Assembly (NCBI RefSeq): GCF_002752355.1 | Contig: NZ_MRAV01000002.1 | Location: 1-64,000, forward strand | Reading direction: 5' to 3' | Source of the DNA: Leucobacter sp. OLIS6 | GTDB lineage: Bacteria > Actinomycetota > Actinomycetes > Actinomycetales > Microbacteriaceae | DNA length: 64,000 nt | Part shown: in pieces, positions 47,868 through 55,450 of the stretch | Position numbering within the stretch: position 1 is the stretch's first letter | How the letters are laid out: each line of letters begins with the position of its first letter | The notes under the pieces: generated by a model | The model's input: the letters and a program-made list of their open reading frames with translations, nothing else | What the model was told of the DNA's origin: nothing | The model's database searches: none | Made by a program: the position numbers and the translations under genes

Positions 47868-49259
47868 TCAGTGGGCGCTGCGTGCGCTGCTGCGGGTGCG
47901 CGGGACACGGGCGAGCGCCGCGGTCAGTTCGCGGGTGCTGCGCCGGTCGAGCTCGCGCACGATCCCGGCGATCTCGTCGCGCAGCTCCGCATCCGCGAAG
48001 GGCGACGCGAGCGCGTCGAACTTCGTGCGCGCGGCCTCCCAATCGAGGGGGTTGTCGTGGAAGCCGTGGTAGCTGTCCTGCGAGGAGCGGAACACCGTGC
48101 CGTCGGCCAGCTCGACCTCGAGGTCGGCGGGCATGTGCGCGGGGAACCGGGCCGAGAGCTCGTCGCTGGGCGTGATCACGACGCGGGTCATGAGGCCCTG
48201 CACGTCGGCCGCGACGATGCGCTCGGGGGCGTACTGCTCGGGCGTCAGCCGGCCGTCGAGCAGCACGGCGGCGAGCATCCAGGGGAGCGAGTGGTCGGCC
48301 TCCTCCTTCGTGCGGACGAGCCGCTTGTCGCCTTCCTCGCCGCCTCCGATGATGGAGTGCGCGACGTCGAAGGTCGTCAGCCGCACCTGGGCGATCGCGC
48401 GCGGGGTGAAGCCGTCCTGAGCGCGGATGTCCTGGGCCGCGTCGAGCGCCGACTGCGAATGGATCTCTGCGTTGTGCTTCTTGACGATGGTGCGGCGGAC
48501 CCGCTCCAGGTCCTCGCGGGACCAGTCGAGGTCGAAGGGGCCCGAAACCGAGTCCTTGAAACCCTTGTTCCCCTCGAACACCGCCTCGGGGCCCGTGATC
48601 CCGCGGCCGGCGAGGAGCGCGGCGAAGGTGCCGGTCTGCGAGACGTGCGGATAGGCGAGCCCCTTCCAATGGCTGAGATTGCCGGTGCGGGTGACGCGGA
48701 GCGCGACGTTCGCGGTTCCGGCGATGGCGACCGCGTTCGTGGTCTGCTCCTCGGTGAGGCGAAGCGCCTTGGCAGCTCCCGCGGCAACCGCGAACGCACC
48801 CTGCGTGGTGTGATCGAAGCCGCGGGCGCGCACGGGCGCCTCGTCGGAGAGACGCGTGTGCACCTGGTACGCGACCGCGAGCGCCGTGAGGAGCTCGGCC
48901 CCGGTGGCGTCGACGGACTCGGCGGCGGCGAGCACTGCGCCCAGATTGTCGGAGGGGTGGTTCGTCTCGCCGGGGGCGAGGCAGGAATCCATGAAATCGA
49001 GGTAGCGGCTGAGCGCGCTGTTGAAGAAGGCGGCGCGCTCGGGGCTGGTCGCGCCGCCGCCGATGAGGGTTGCGGTGGGCGTGCCGCCGAGGTCTTCGAG
49101 GAGCCCGCGGATCGCCGCGATCGGTTCGGCGTCGAGGGCTCCGATCGCGACCCCGAGGGTGTCGATCACGCGGATCTTGAGTTGCTCGAGCGCCTCCGGA
49201 CTCAGGTCTTCGATGCGCGCGCGGCCCACGAAACGGGCGAGATTCTGCACTTCGGTCAT
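47868..49259 (-). CDS. MmgE/PrpD family protein
   Basis: This 463-residue protein has the MmgE/PrpD fold: IRVIDTLGVAIGALDAEPIA, NSALSRYLDFMDSCLAPGET followed by NHPSDNLGAVLA, and KGLAYPHVSQTGTFAALLA. Family members include 2-methylcitrate dehydratase, cis-aconitate decarboxylase and others, all acting on polycarboxylates. The substrate is not determined. The start has GGAG upstream; a 24-bp palindrome lies 54 bp before it. The partner gene is ComA-like, so a joint role with a carboxylate or sulfonate is plausible. Confidence 0.87.
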   Translation of the reverse strand: MTEVQNLARFVGRARIEDLSPEALEQLKIRVIDTLGVAIGALDAEPIAAIRGLLEDLGGTPTATLIGGGATSPERAAFFNSALSRYLDFMDSCLAPGETNHPSDNLGAVLAAAESVDATGAELLTALAVAYQVHTRLSDEAPVRARGFDHTTQGAFAVAAGAAKALRLTEEQTTNAVAIAGTANVALRVTRTGNLSHWKGLAYPHVSQTGTFAALLAGRGITGPEAVFEGNKGFKDSVSGPFDLDWSREDLERVRRTIVKKHNAEIHSQSALDAAQDIRAQDGFTPRAIAQVRLTTFDVAHSIIGGGEEGDKRLVRTKEEADHSLPWMLAAVLLDGRLTPEQYAPERIVAADVQGLMTRVVITPSDELSARFPAHMPADLEVELADGTVFRSSQDSYHGFHDNPLDWEAARTKFDALASPFADAELRDEIAGIVRELDRRSTRELTAALARVPRTRSSARSAH

Positions 49260-49312
49260 GCCTCGACTCCAATCATCCGATGAAAGTTAGGATTACCTTC
49301 ATTAGACGCCCG

Positions 49313-49336
49313 AACTATCTCGACGTCAAGATAGTT
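49313..49336. promoter_or_regulatory. 24-bp palindromic operator upstream of the PrpD/ComA operon
   Basis: AACTATCTCGACGTCAAGATAGTT is palindromic at 22 of 24 positions (perfect 8-bp arms AACTATCT/AGATAGTT around a GACGTC core). It is much more AT-rich than the surroundings and lies in the promoter region of the MmgE/PrpD gene. A regulator-binding site is the best reading. On the plus strand it is followed by TTT, but no plus-strand gene precedes it, so a terminator role there is unlikely. Confidence 0.6.
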
Positions 49337-49410
49337 TTTCTGTGAGCGCACTCGGATTCGAGGAGTACTGGGTGCAGAGTCTGCGGTCCGCGCGAGGCCG
49401 GACCCGGAAG

Positions 49411-49770
49411 CTAGCGGGACGGAACTGGGGCGGGGTCCTCGTCGATGTGGACGACGGTGAGCCGGATCTCGATCGGGGAGAGGCCCCGTTCGCTGCAGAG
49501 CGCGGAGATCGCCGCGTGCGTCCGGTGGGCGGTCTCAGCGGCTCCCGCGTCCGCGCGCACGCCGATCGCCACTTCGACCTGCGTGCGGTCCGCGCCGTGC
49601 TCGCAGCGCACCAGGGGGTCTCGGTCCGCTGGGTCTCCGAGCGCCTCGGCGCTCGCGCCGACCAGCTTCGAGAGGATCCCCCCGGTCCGGAATACCCCGC
49701 TCACTCCGGGAACGGCGCGTACGGCGGTCTCGAGGTCCGCGGCGATCGGCTGATCCGTCGAATTGCTCAC
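49411..49770 (-). CDS. Small Asp23/Gls24-associated protein
   Basis: The protein has 119 residues from the GTG at 49770, which overlaps the preceding stop (GTGA). It shows an Asp23-like pattern (AVRAVPGVSGVF; TQVEVAIGVRADAGAAETAH; IRLTVVHID) but is short. It is likely part of the envelope-associated Asp23 set; its exact role is unknown. It is the last gene of the sigma-factor operon. Confidence 0.65.
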   Translation of the reverse strand: MSNSTDQPIAADLETAVRAVPGVSGVFRTGGILSKLVGASAEALGDPADRDPLVRCEHGADRTQVEVAIGVRADAGAAETAHRTHAAISALCSERGLSPIEIRLTVVHIDEDPAPVPSR

Positions 49771-50387
49771 CGTTGTCCTTCCGTCGGGTTCGGCAGTCCA
49801 TGAAGGTCGCGCACCTCGATATCGATCGCGCTCACGTTCAGGGTGGTATGGCTCTTCAGGCGTCGTTCGATCTCGGTCCGGAGACGTCGGACGAGATCGG
49901 GGATCGGCACCCCGTAGGGGGCGCTGAGCTCGACGCGGACCCGCACGGGCGATCCGGGCACCGTGACTTCTCCGTCGAACAGGCATCTGCCGACGACGGC
50001 CCCTGGGGCGGCCCGCTCCGCGGCGCGGATGGCTCCCCGGAGCGCCCCCTCGGTGAGTCCCAGGTCGGCGTCCGACGTCGGATCGGTGATCGGGATGCGG
50101 CGACCGGATCGTGCATCGAGGGCGATGCCCGAGAGGATCGACTGCACCCAGCTCTCGCTCGGTTCCGGCTCCTCCTCGGCGTCGGCGGCTAGGAGATCGG
50201 GAGTCAGTTCCCGGAGCCGGGCGAGCGCTTCCAGCGCGATCCGGCATCCGGCCGAGCGCTCGATCGATGGGTTGATCGGGGTCCGGTCGGACTCGAGGTA
50301 CTCGAAGAGCTCCTCGATGGTGTGCCCGTCGAGATCCTCGGGCTCCGTCGCCAGACTTCGGAGGTCCGGGCTGTCGTGTTCGTTCAT
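49767..50387 (-). CDS. Asp23/Gls24-family protein
   Basis: The protein has 206 residues from the ATG at 50387, overlapping the sigma-factor stop (ATGA). An acidic N-terminal half (TIEELFEYLESDRTPINPS; AADAEEEPEPSESW) precedes an Asp23-like domain (VRVRVELSAPYGVPIPDLVR, then LNVSAIDIEVRDLHGL). Coupling to an ECF sigma factor suggests it may act with, or restrain, that factor, though no membrane segment or zinc anti-sigma motif is visible. Confidence 0.65.
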   Translation of the reverse strand: MNEHDSPDLRSLATEPEDLDGHTIEELFEYLESDRTPINPSIERSAGCRIALEALARLRELTPDLLAADAEEEPEPSESWVQSILSGIALDARSGRRIPITDPTSDADLGLTEGALRGAIRAAERAAPGAVVGRCLFDGEVTVPGSPVRVRVELSAPYGVPIPDLVRRLRTEIERRLKSHTTLNVSAIDIEVRDLHGLPNPTEGQR

Positions 50388-50950
50388 CGCCACTGCTCCA
50401 TCCGAATAATGATGTCTTTTCGTGCCCGAGCGAGCAATCCGCGGACCGTCGATACCGGAACGTCGAGTTCCGCAGCGATCTCGTCGTAGGAATAGTCGCC
50501 CAGCTCTCGGAGCACCCAGCATTCGCGCTGGGCTTCGGGAAGCCGGGTGATCGCATCGCCCAACGCGGCGATGCCGGCCCGTGCTTCGGCTCTGCGGGGC
50601 GGGGTCATTCGCTCTGGGGCGGGGAGGTCCATCTCGCCGAGGTCCGAATGCGCTTTCGTCGCGCGGATGCGGTCGAAGGCTTTCCGTCCGGTGATCCGGA
50701 TGAGCCATGCCCGCACTCGTGCGCGGTCCTCCAGCCCGTCCAGCTGGTCCCAGGCGGCGAGAAAGGCCTCCTGCACCACGTCATCGACTTCCGAAGAGCC
50801 GGGCAGGAGCCTTCGCGCGTACGCGCGCATGATGGGCGCGTGCCTCCGCACGAGGACCGCGAAGGCGTCCGGGTCGCCGTCGGCGGCGCGGTCGGCGAGG
50901 ATCTCGTCGTCGGCTTCGGTCAGTGGACTGCGGTAACGGTCACTGGTCAT
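50384..50950 (-). CDS. ECF-family RNA polymerase sigma factor
   Basis: This 188-residue sigma-70-like protein has region 2 (DPDAFAVLVRRHAPIMRAYA and EVDDVVQEAFLAAWDQLDGL) and region 4 (ITRLPEAQRECWVLRELGDY followed by SYDEIAAELDVPVSTVRGLL). It recruits RNA polymerase to stress-response promoters. It heads a three-gene coupled operon with two Asp23-type proteins and sits downstream of GlsB, CsbD and other envelope-stress genes on the same strand. These are natural candidates for its regulon. Confidence 0.9.
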   Translation of the reverse strand: MTSDRYRSPLTEADDEILADRAADGDPDAFAVLVRRHAPIMRAYARRLLPGSSEVDDVVQEAFLAAWDQLDGLEDRARVRAWLIRITGRKAFDRIRATKAHSDLGEMDLPAPERMTPPRRAEARAGIAALGDAITRLPEAQRECWVLRELGDYSYDEIAAELDVPVSTVRGLLARARKDIIIRMEQWR

Positions 50951-51064
50951 GCGTCATCCCCCTCGGACGAAGGGCGCCTCAGAGCAGAGGGGCCATCGGG
51001 CGGGATCGCCACCCGTATCCCCATCCTGTCTTCGGGGCGCCCGGGAGTCCAGGGATATGCATTT

Positions 51065-51331
51065 TTAGCCTTTTGCGCGTTTCCCGGTGAACAGGCCGTA
51101 AACGAGCAGCACGAGAACCGATCCCCCGATCGCGAGGAGCCAGGTCGAGAGATTGAAGAAGCCCTGCAGGTTCACGTTGAAGATCAGGCCGCCGAGCCAA
51201 CCGCCGAGCATCGCACCGACCACGCCGAGGAGCAGGGTGACGAACCACCCGCCGCCCTGCTTGCCGGGGAGGATGAACTTGGCGGTCGCGCCGGCGATCA
51301 GACCGAGGAGGAGGAAGCTGAAGAAGCCCAT
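51065..51331 (-). CDS. GlsB/YeaQ/YmgE-family small membrane protein
   Basis: This 88-residue protein has three hydrophobic segments in the typical Gly-rich pattern: FFSFLLLGLIAGATAKFILP, GKQGGGWFVTLLLGVVGAML and WLLAIGGSVLVLLVYGLF. The family is stress-induced in many bacteria. It is 70 bp after the CsbD gene. Confidence 0.88.
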   Translation of the reverse strand: MGFFSFLLLGLIAGATAKFILPGKQGGGWFVTLLLGVVGAMLGGWLGGLIFNVNLQGFFNLSTWLLAIGGSVLVLLVYGLFTGKRAKG

Positions 51332-51401
51332 GAGAACATTCCTTTCAGACGGGTCGAGCGGGGGCGCCGGGGCGGACGGGTCGCCCGCCCCGGCGGAACG
51401 G

Positions 51402-51575
51402 TTACTTCTTGAACAGGTCCTTCGCGTCCGCGACGGTGTCCTTGACGGTTCCCTTCGCCTGTTCGGCCTTGCCTTCGGCGATGAGCTCGTCGTTGTCCGT
51501 CACCTTGCCGACGGTCTCCTTCAGTTGGCCCGCCGCCTTCTCGGCGGCGGCCTTGATCTTGTCTCCAGCGCTCAT
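51402..51575 (-). CDS. CsbD-family stress protein
   Basis: This 57-residue hydrophilic protein has the CsbD pattern: MSAGDKIKAAAEKAAGQLKE, VTDNDELIAEGKAEQAKGTV and a C-terminal DLFKK. CsbD proteins are small general stress proteins of unknown mechanism. Its location among Asp23/GlsB genes supports a stress role. It is rich in Lys, Ala and Glu, with no Cys. Confidence 0.9.
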   Translation of the reverse strand: MSAGDKIKAAAEKAAGQLKETVGKVTDNDELIAEGKAEQAKGTVKDTVADAKDLFKK

Positions 51576-51652
51576 GATGCGCTCCTCTCTTCAGCGGACC
51601 GCCGCTTTCCGGGCGGTCACGGGTATTCGGGCGGAGCATCGCTCCGTCGTGA

Positions 51653-51868
51653 TCAGCTGCCGAGGAAGTTCTTCCGAGCCCGCTCGAGGGACTTCCTCGC
51701 GTTCTTCGCCATGCGCTTCCGCGATTTCCTCGCCTCCGGATCGGTCCAGAGCCGTTCGAGCTGGTGCCGCAGGTCCTCGTAGTTCTTGCCGCGGGACTTC
51801 GCGGACTCGACGCCGACGAGATAGCCGGCGATCGCGACGACCGCGATGATCAACAGGTTCTTGCGCAT
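51653..51868 (-). CDS. Small single-pass membrane protein
   Basis: This 71-residue protein has an N-terminal hydrophobic segment (LLIIAVVAIAGYLVGVESAK) and a strongly basic tail (RKSRKRMAKNARKSLERARK). It resembles YtxH-type small membrane proteins. It is placed 36 bp after the AmaP-like gene. Confidence 0.7.
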   Translation of the reverse strand: MRKNLLIIAVVAIAGYLVGVESAKSRGKNYEDLRHQLERLWTDPEARKSRKRMAKNARKSLERARKNFLGS

Positions 51869-51904
51869 GGAATCGTTCCTTTCGTCAGGCCCCGCCGCGC
51901 GGGG

Positions 51905-52522
51905 TCAGTTCACTCGGGACTCGTCCGCCGCGATGCGGGAACGCAGCCCCGACCGGATGGTGACGAGCGTGGGGGTCCGTCGCCCGAGCAGCGCGTCGAG
52001 GCGGTCGAGCAGGGGCGACACCGTTTCGGCGACACTGACGGGCGACACGTTCTGCCGCGGGGTGACCGTGACCTGCAGCACATCGGCCCCGCGCAGTCTG
52101 CGGGTGCTCACCCGCGAGGCGAGGATCTCGTCGTGCGCGTCCAGCGAGCGGGTGATCAGGTCCGCGGCGAAGCCCTGGTGGATCGTCACCGGCCCCTGCA
52201 CGCCCGCGCCGCGCTCGTCGCGTATCACCGTGCTGCTCCGCCCGCCGCCGAGACGCGAGAGGACGACGGCGGCGAAGGCGACCACCACCACGAGCAGCAG
52301 CAGGATCGCCAGGACGAACCAGCTCACCGAGGTCGAGTCCGACAGGCGCGTCGCACGGTCGGCGTCCCGCATCCAGGCGATCGCGGCCGAACTCCAGTCC
52401 GACCAGGCCGTTCCGGCCGGGGACCAGGCCGCCACCGCCGCCGCGCCGCCGCCGAGCCCGAGCAGGGTCGCACCGACGACGAGCAGGACGACTCGATTGA
52501 GTCCGCGGTTCGTCGCGTTCAT
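51905..52522 (-). CDS. AmaP-like alkaline-shock membrane-anchor protein
   Basis: This 205-residue protein has two hydrophobic segments (about 10-33 and 68-90) and a C-terminal soluble domain (QVTVTPRQNVSPVSVAETVS). The topology and context match AmaP proteins that tether Asp23 to the membrane. Overlap with the DUF6286-like gene is ATGA. Confidence 0.7.
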   Translation of the reverse strand: MNATNRGLNRVVLLVVGATLLGLGGGAAAVAAWSPAGTAWSDWSSAAIAWMRDADRATRLSDSTSVSWFVLAILLLLVVVVAFAAVVLSRLGGGRSSTVIRDERGAGVQGPVTIHQGFAADLITRSLDAHDEILASRVSTRRLRGADVLQVTVTPRQNVSPVSVAETVSPLLDRLDALLGRRTPTLVTIRSGLRSRIAADESRVN

Positions 52523-53100
52523 GATGCGTCCTCCTGATCTGCACTGCGCAGCACGCGCGCTCGGACCTTCACCCGGGGCCGGAGCGCGTAGGCGTCGAGC
52601 TCCTCCTCGGCGACGGCGCGCACGCGGGCGCGTTCCATCGACTGGCCGGGCTCCGGCCGCACGGTCACATCGGCGCTCCGGTGACCGATCCCGACGACGA
52701 CCGCCCCCTTCGAGAGATCGAGTTCGCGCCGTACCCGCTCCGCGACCGCCGACGCGATCACGCCGTTGTCGGTGATCAGCGCGCGGTCGGTGCCGCCCAG
52801 CTCGTGCTTCGGCCGACGGCCGGGGGCGACCGCGAGCCAGACCAGCACCAGCCCGAGGACCGCCGCGGCGATCCCGACGGGCAGCGTCACGGACTGCGGA
52901 TGCTCGGGGAGCTCTCGGAGCCAGTTCAGGGCCGCGCCGGGCGCGACCAGCAGCGGATCCGCGCCGAGCAGATGCAGGACGATCTCGACGCCCACCGCGA
53001 TCACCGCCAGGGCGACGACCACGAGGACGGCGGCGGCCGCGGCCGTTCTCGGAGAATGGAGTTCGCGTCGGACGACGCGGTGCAGCACCGAGTTCGACAT
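52519..53100 (-). CDS. DUF6286-like membrane protein
   Basis: This 193-residue protein has two hydrophobic segments (about 20-45 and 72-92) and a C-terminal Asp23-like beta/alpha domain (VVVGIGHRSADVTVRPEPGQ). It fits the DUF6286 proteins found in actinobacterial Asp23 loci. Its start abuts the preceding stop with no gap. Confidence 0.7.
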   Translation of the reverse strand: MSNSVLHRVVRRELHSPRTAAAAAVLVVVALAVIAVGVEIVLHLLGADPLLVAPGAALNWLRELPEHPQSVTLPVGIAAAVLGLVLVWLAVAPGRRPKHELGGTDRALITDNGVIASAVAERVRRELDLSKGAVVVGIGHRSADVTVRPEPGQSMERARVRAVAEEELDAYALRPRVKVRARVLRSADQEDAS

Positions 53101-53490
53101 CTATCTCACCCGCTTTCGTTCGGGGATGATCGCTCCGGTCACGGTGAACGACACCCGGCGGACCTCGCGGCCGGTCAGGCGCTCGACATCGGCCGCGAGG
53201 CCGGTCTGCAGCGCCCGCACGCGATCGACGATCGGCATGATCGCCTCGCCCGGTTCCGCGGTCTCGAGATCAGGAACGGGGAGCTTCGCGGCGATCCGCA
53301 CGGCGAGCCCCCCGCCCCACTCGACCACCTCGACGTTCACGTCGTCCCGCGGGACACCGATCGCGACCGCGGCGGCCTCCCGCACGACCTTGTCGATGAC
53401 GCGCTCTCGGACCCGCACGGTGCCCGAGGGGCGCGAAACGGGGGCGAGTACCCCTACGGGCGCCGGGGGCGCGACGGTCGATGCGCTCAT
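53101..53490 (-). CDS. Asp23/Gls24-family envelope stress protein (short)
   Basis: The protein has 129 residues from the ATG at 53490 (ATGA overlap with the DUF2273-like gene). It shows RVRERVIDKVVREAAAVAIG, GGLAVRIAAKLPVPD and RVSFTVTGAIIPERKRVR, an Asp23-type alternation of helix and strand. It lacks signal or membrane segments. Confidence 0.75.
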   Translation of the reverse strand: MSASTVAPPAPVGVLAPVSRPSGTVRVRERVIDKVVREAAAVAIGVPRDDVNVEVVEWGGGLAVRIAAKLPVPDLETAEPGEAIMPIVDRVRALQTGLAADVERLTGREVRRVSFTVTGAIIPERKRVR

Positions 53491-53678
53491 GACGACGTTC
53501 GCCTCCCGCTGAACGCTCCGGCGAGCGCGCGGAGGTCCAGCTGACCGGACATCACCCGTCCGATGAGCGCACCGAGCAGCATGAGCAGCGCGACCAGGAG
53601 GAATCCCCAGAATCCGAAGATCAGCGCGGCGAAGGCGAGCACCGCGCCGATCGCGGCTCCGGTCAGCGTCGCGTTCAT
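53487..53678 (-). CDS. DUF2273-like two-helix membrane protein
   Basis: This 63-residue protein is almost entirely two hydrophobic helices (ATLTGAAIGAVLAFAALIFG and FWGFLLVALLMLLGALIGRV) with a basic tail. Such proteins accompany Asp23 genes in Firmicutes and Actinobacteria. It is coupled to both neighbours (4-bp overlaps). Confidence 0.75.
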   Translation of the reverse strand: MNATLTGAAIGAVLAFAALIFGFWGFLLVALLMLLGALIGRVMSGQLDLRALAGAFSGRRTSS

Positions 53679-54187
53679 GAGACGCGCGACTCGTCGTCAC
53701 CGTCGTCGTCGGTGGGCAGGTGCACGTCGTTCACGTCGACGTTCACCTCGACGACCTCGAGCCCCACGAGCCGGGTGATCGCTGTCGTGACCGCGGTGCG
53801 GACGTTCTCGGCGACCTCCTGGATCGGGGCCGGGTAGTCGACCACGATGGTGATGTCGGCGGCGGCCTGCGTCTCGCCCACCTCGACCTTGACGCCCTGG
53901 GTGAGGTCGGTCGCGTTGACCGCGTCCCGAATCGCGCCGAGTGCGCGAGCGCCGCCGCCGCCGAGGGCGTGCACGCCGGCGACCTCGCGCGCCGCGATGC
54001 CCGCGACCTTCGCGACGACGCCCTCGGCGATCGTCGTGCGGCCGGCCGAGGACCCGGCCTCGGCGGTCTGGCGCGGCGTCGCGGGAGCGCGATCCACGCG
54101 CGTCGAGCCCGCGGCGCGCTTCGCGCCGGGGGAGTCCGCCGGGCCCGTGCCGGAAACTGCAGCCGTGTTCGTCTCATCCGTAGCCAT
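53675..54187 (-). CDS. Asp23/Gls24-family envelope stress protein
   Basis: The protein has 170 residues from the ATG at 54187 with GGAGGTAG upstream. After a Thr/Ala/Pro-rich N-terminus comes the canonical Asp23 domain: TTIAEGVVAKVAGIAAREVA, GVHALGGGGARALGAIRDAV, VKVEVGETQAAADITIVVDY and VNVDVNDVHLPTDDD. It leads the membrane-anchor operon. Asp23 proteins coat the inner membrane surface under envelope or alkaline stress. Confidence 0.87.
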   Translation of the reverse strand: MATDETNTAAVSGTGPADSPGAKRAAGSTRVDRAPATPRQTAEAGSSAGRTTIAEGVVAKVAGIAAREVAGVHALGGGGARALGAIRDAVNATDLTQGVKVEVGETQAAADITIVVDYPAPIQEVAENVRTAVTTAITRLVGLEVVEVNVDVNDVHLPTDDDGDDESRVS

Positions 54188-54363
54188 CAGAACTACCTCC
54201 ACAATCACGGGCGCGGCCCGGGGCCGCGCCGTCCAACGAGCGATGAAAGACGCTCTACATATGAGACGGATCGTGCGGCGCGAACGTCACAAAAAAGTTC
54301 GGAGGAGATTCCGGAGGGTGCCGCGTTCGCGAGAAACCGGTCGTCGCGCGGCGCTCCTTCGCG

Positions 54364-54609
54364 TCAGAGCTCGGTCTCCCAGCGCGGCGGCCGCCGCGTC
54401 GGCGATGTCGTCGCCTTGAGGAAGAGGCGGACGAGGCTCTGCTTCTTCACGAGGTAGGCATGCCGATCGATCTCGCCGGCGGCGTACTGCGCGTCGAGCT
54501 CGGCGATGGTCTCGGCGGCGCTTCCCGCGTCGAAGCGGGAGCGCTCGGGACCGAGGTCGTGCCTTTCACGGATGCTCACGGCAAGGAGTGTAGGACTCGC
54601 GTCCGACAT
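54364..54609 (-). CDS. Small protein with SHOCT-like C-terminus
   Basis: This protein has 81 residues or fewer; a GTG near 54579 is an alternative start. The segment TIAELDAQYAAGEIDRHAYL resembles the SHOCT/short C-terminal oligomerisation motif (LxxLxxAGxIxxxEFxxxK). No other domain is seen. Confidence 0.6.
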   Translation of the reverse strand: MSDASPTLLAVSIRERHDLGPERSRFDAGSAAETIAELDAQYAAGEIDRHAYLVKKQSLVRLFLKATTSPTRRPPRWETEL

Positions 54610-54683
54610 CCGCGGGATCCCGACGGCCTTCCTGAGAAGTCAAGGGGGTGATCCCGACCCGGGGCGTCCGTACCGTGGGTGCC

Positions 54684-54884
54684 ATGAACGATACGAGCGA
54701 ATCCGCGAAGCAGCCCGCAGACCGCGACCCGGAGCACCCGGAGACCGTGGACGAGCCCGTGCTGGACGGCGCGACCGAGCACGATCCCGAGGACGAGAAC
54801 GTCGATCCGCGCAAGGGCCTGACCGATCCCGCGCTGATCCGGGACATCGACGCCGACAAGAAGACCGCCAACCCGTACGGTTGA
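54684..54884 (+). CDS. Small acidic protein of unknown function
   Basis: The protein has 66 residues from the ATG at 54684. It is hydrophilic and strongly acidic (DPEHPETVDEPVLDGATEHD followed by PEDENVD), with a C-terminal DKKTANPYG. No family is recognised. It is probably intrinsically disordered. Confidence 0.55.
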   Translation: MNDTSESAKQPADRDPEHPETVDEPVLDGATEHDPEDENVDPRKGLTDPALIRDIDADKKTANPYG

Positions 54885-54943
54885 TCCCCGCTGCCCCCGG
54901 GGCGGGGGCAGTCGGCTTCGGACGGAGATCCGTAGTCACATAG

Positions 54944-54972
54944 ATTAGTCACCTGATAGTTTGGTGGCTAAT
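54944..54972. promoter_or_regulatory. Inverted repeat overlapping the marR start codon
   Basis: ATTAGTCACC and GGTGGCTAAT are complementary at 9 of 10 positions across 9 bp. The right arm covers the ATG of the MarR gene. It is a likely autoregulatory operator; GGTGG also serves as the ribosome-binding site. Confidence 0.6.
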
Positions 54973-55450
54973 GAATAATCTGATCGATGCCAAGCACGCG
55001 TTGCTCCTCGAACGCGTGGGCGATGCGCCCGCGGCGGCACTGGTGATGGGACTGCTCACCACGGCGCGCCGCATCGACGCCGAGTGCGCGGCGCTCCTCG
55101 AACCGCACGGGCTCTCCGAGGGGCGCTTCGCTGCGCTGCTCGCGATCTCGTCCGAGCCGGGGGCGGCACCCGCGAGGATCGCCGAGCGGTCGGGCGTGAC
55201 CCGAGCCACGGTCACGGGACTCGTCGACGGGCTCGTCCGCGCGGGATGGGCGGTCCGCGAACCCGATCCGAGCGACCGCCGCGCGCTCGTCCTGCACGCC
55301 ACCCCGGCGGGGGAAGCGTTGCTCGCCGAGCTCGCCCCGCGGTACGAGACCTGGCTCCAGCGGCTCACGGGCGACATCGGTGCGGACGCCGCGGCCGCCT
55401 GCGCCGACGCCCTCGCCACGATGCAGCGCAACGCGACGGCATCGGCGTGA
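54971..55450 (+). CDS. MarR-family transcriptional regulator
   Basis: This 159-residue winged-helix protein has the DNA-recognition region ARIAERSGVTRATVTGLVDG, the wing REPDPSDRRALVLHATPAGE, and dimerisation helices at both ends. There is no OhrR-like cysteine at the N-terminus. It overlaps an AlkC-like gene downstream (GTGA), so the two are translationally coupled. Confidence 0.87.
   Translation: MNNLIDAKHALLLERVGDAPAAALVMGLLTTARRIDAECAALLEPHGLSEGRFAALLAISSEPGAAPARIAERSGVTRATVTGLVDGLVRAGWAVREPDPSDRRALVLHATPAGEALLAELAPRYETWLQRLTGDIGADAAAACADALATMQRNATASA

Noticed and set aside
49287-49305. Possible second DtxR-type box upstream of the MmgE/PrpD gene (minus strand GAAGGTAATCCTAACTTTC)
   Set aside because: Only about 12 of 19 consensus positions match and the outer half-sites are lost; the adjacent 24-bp palindrome is a much better operator candidate.
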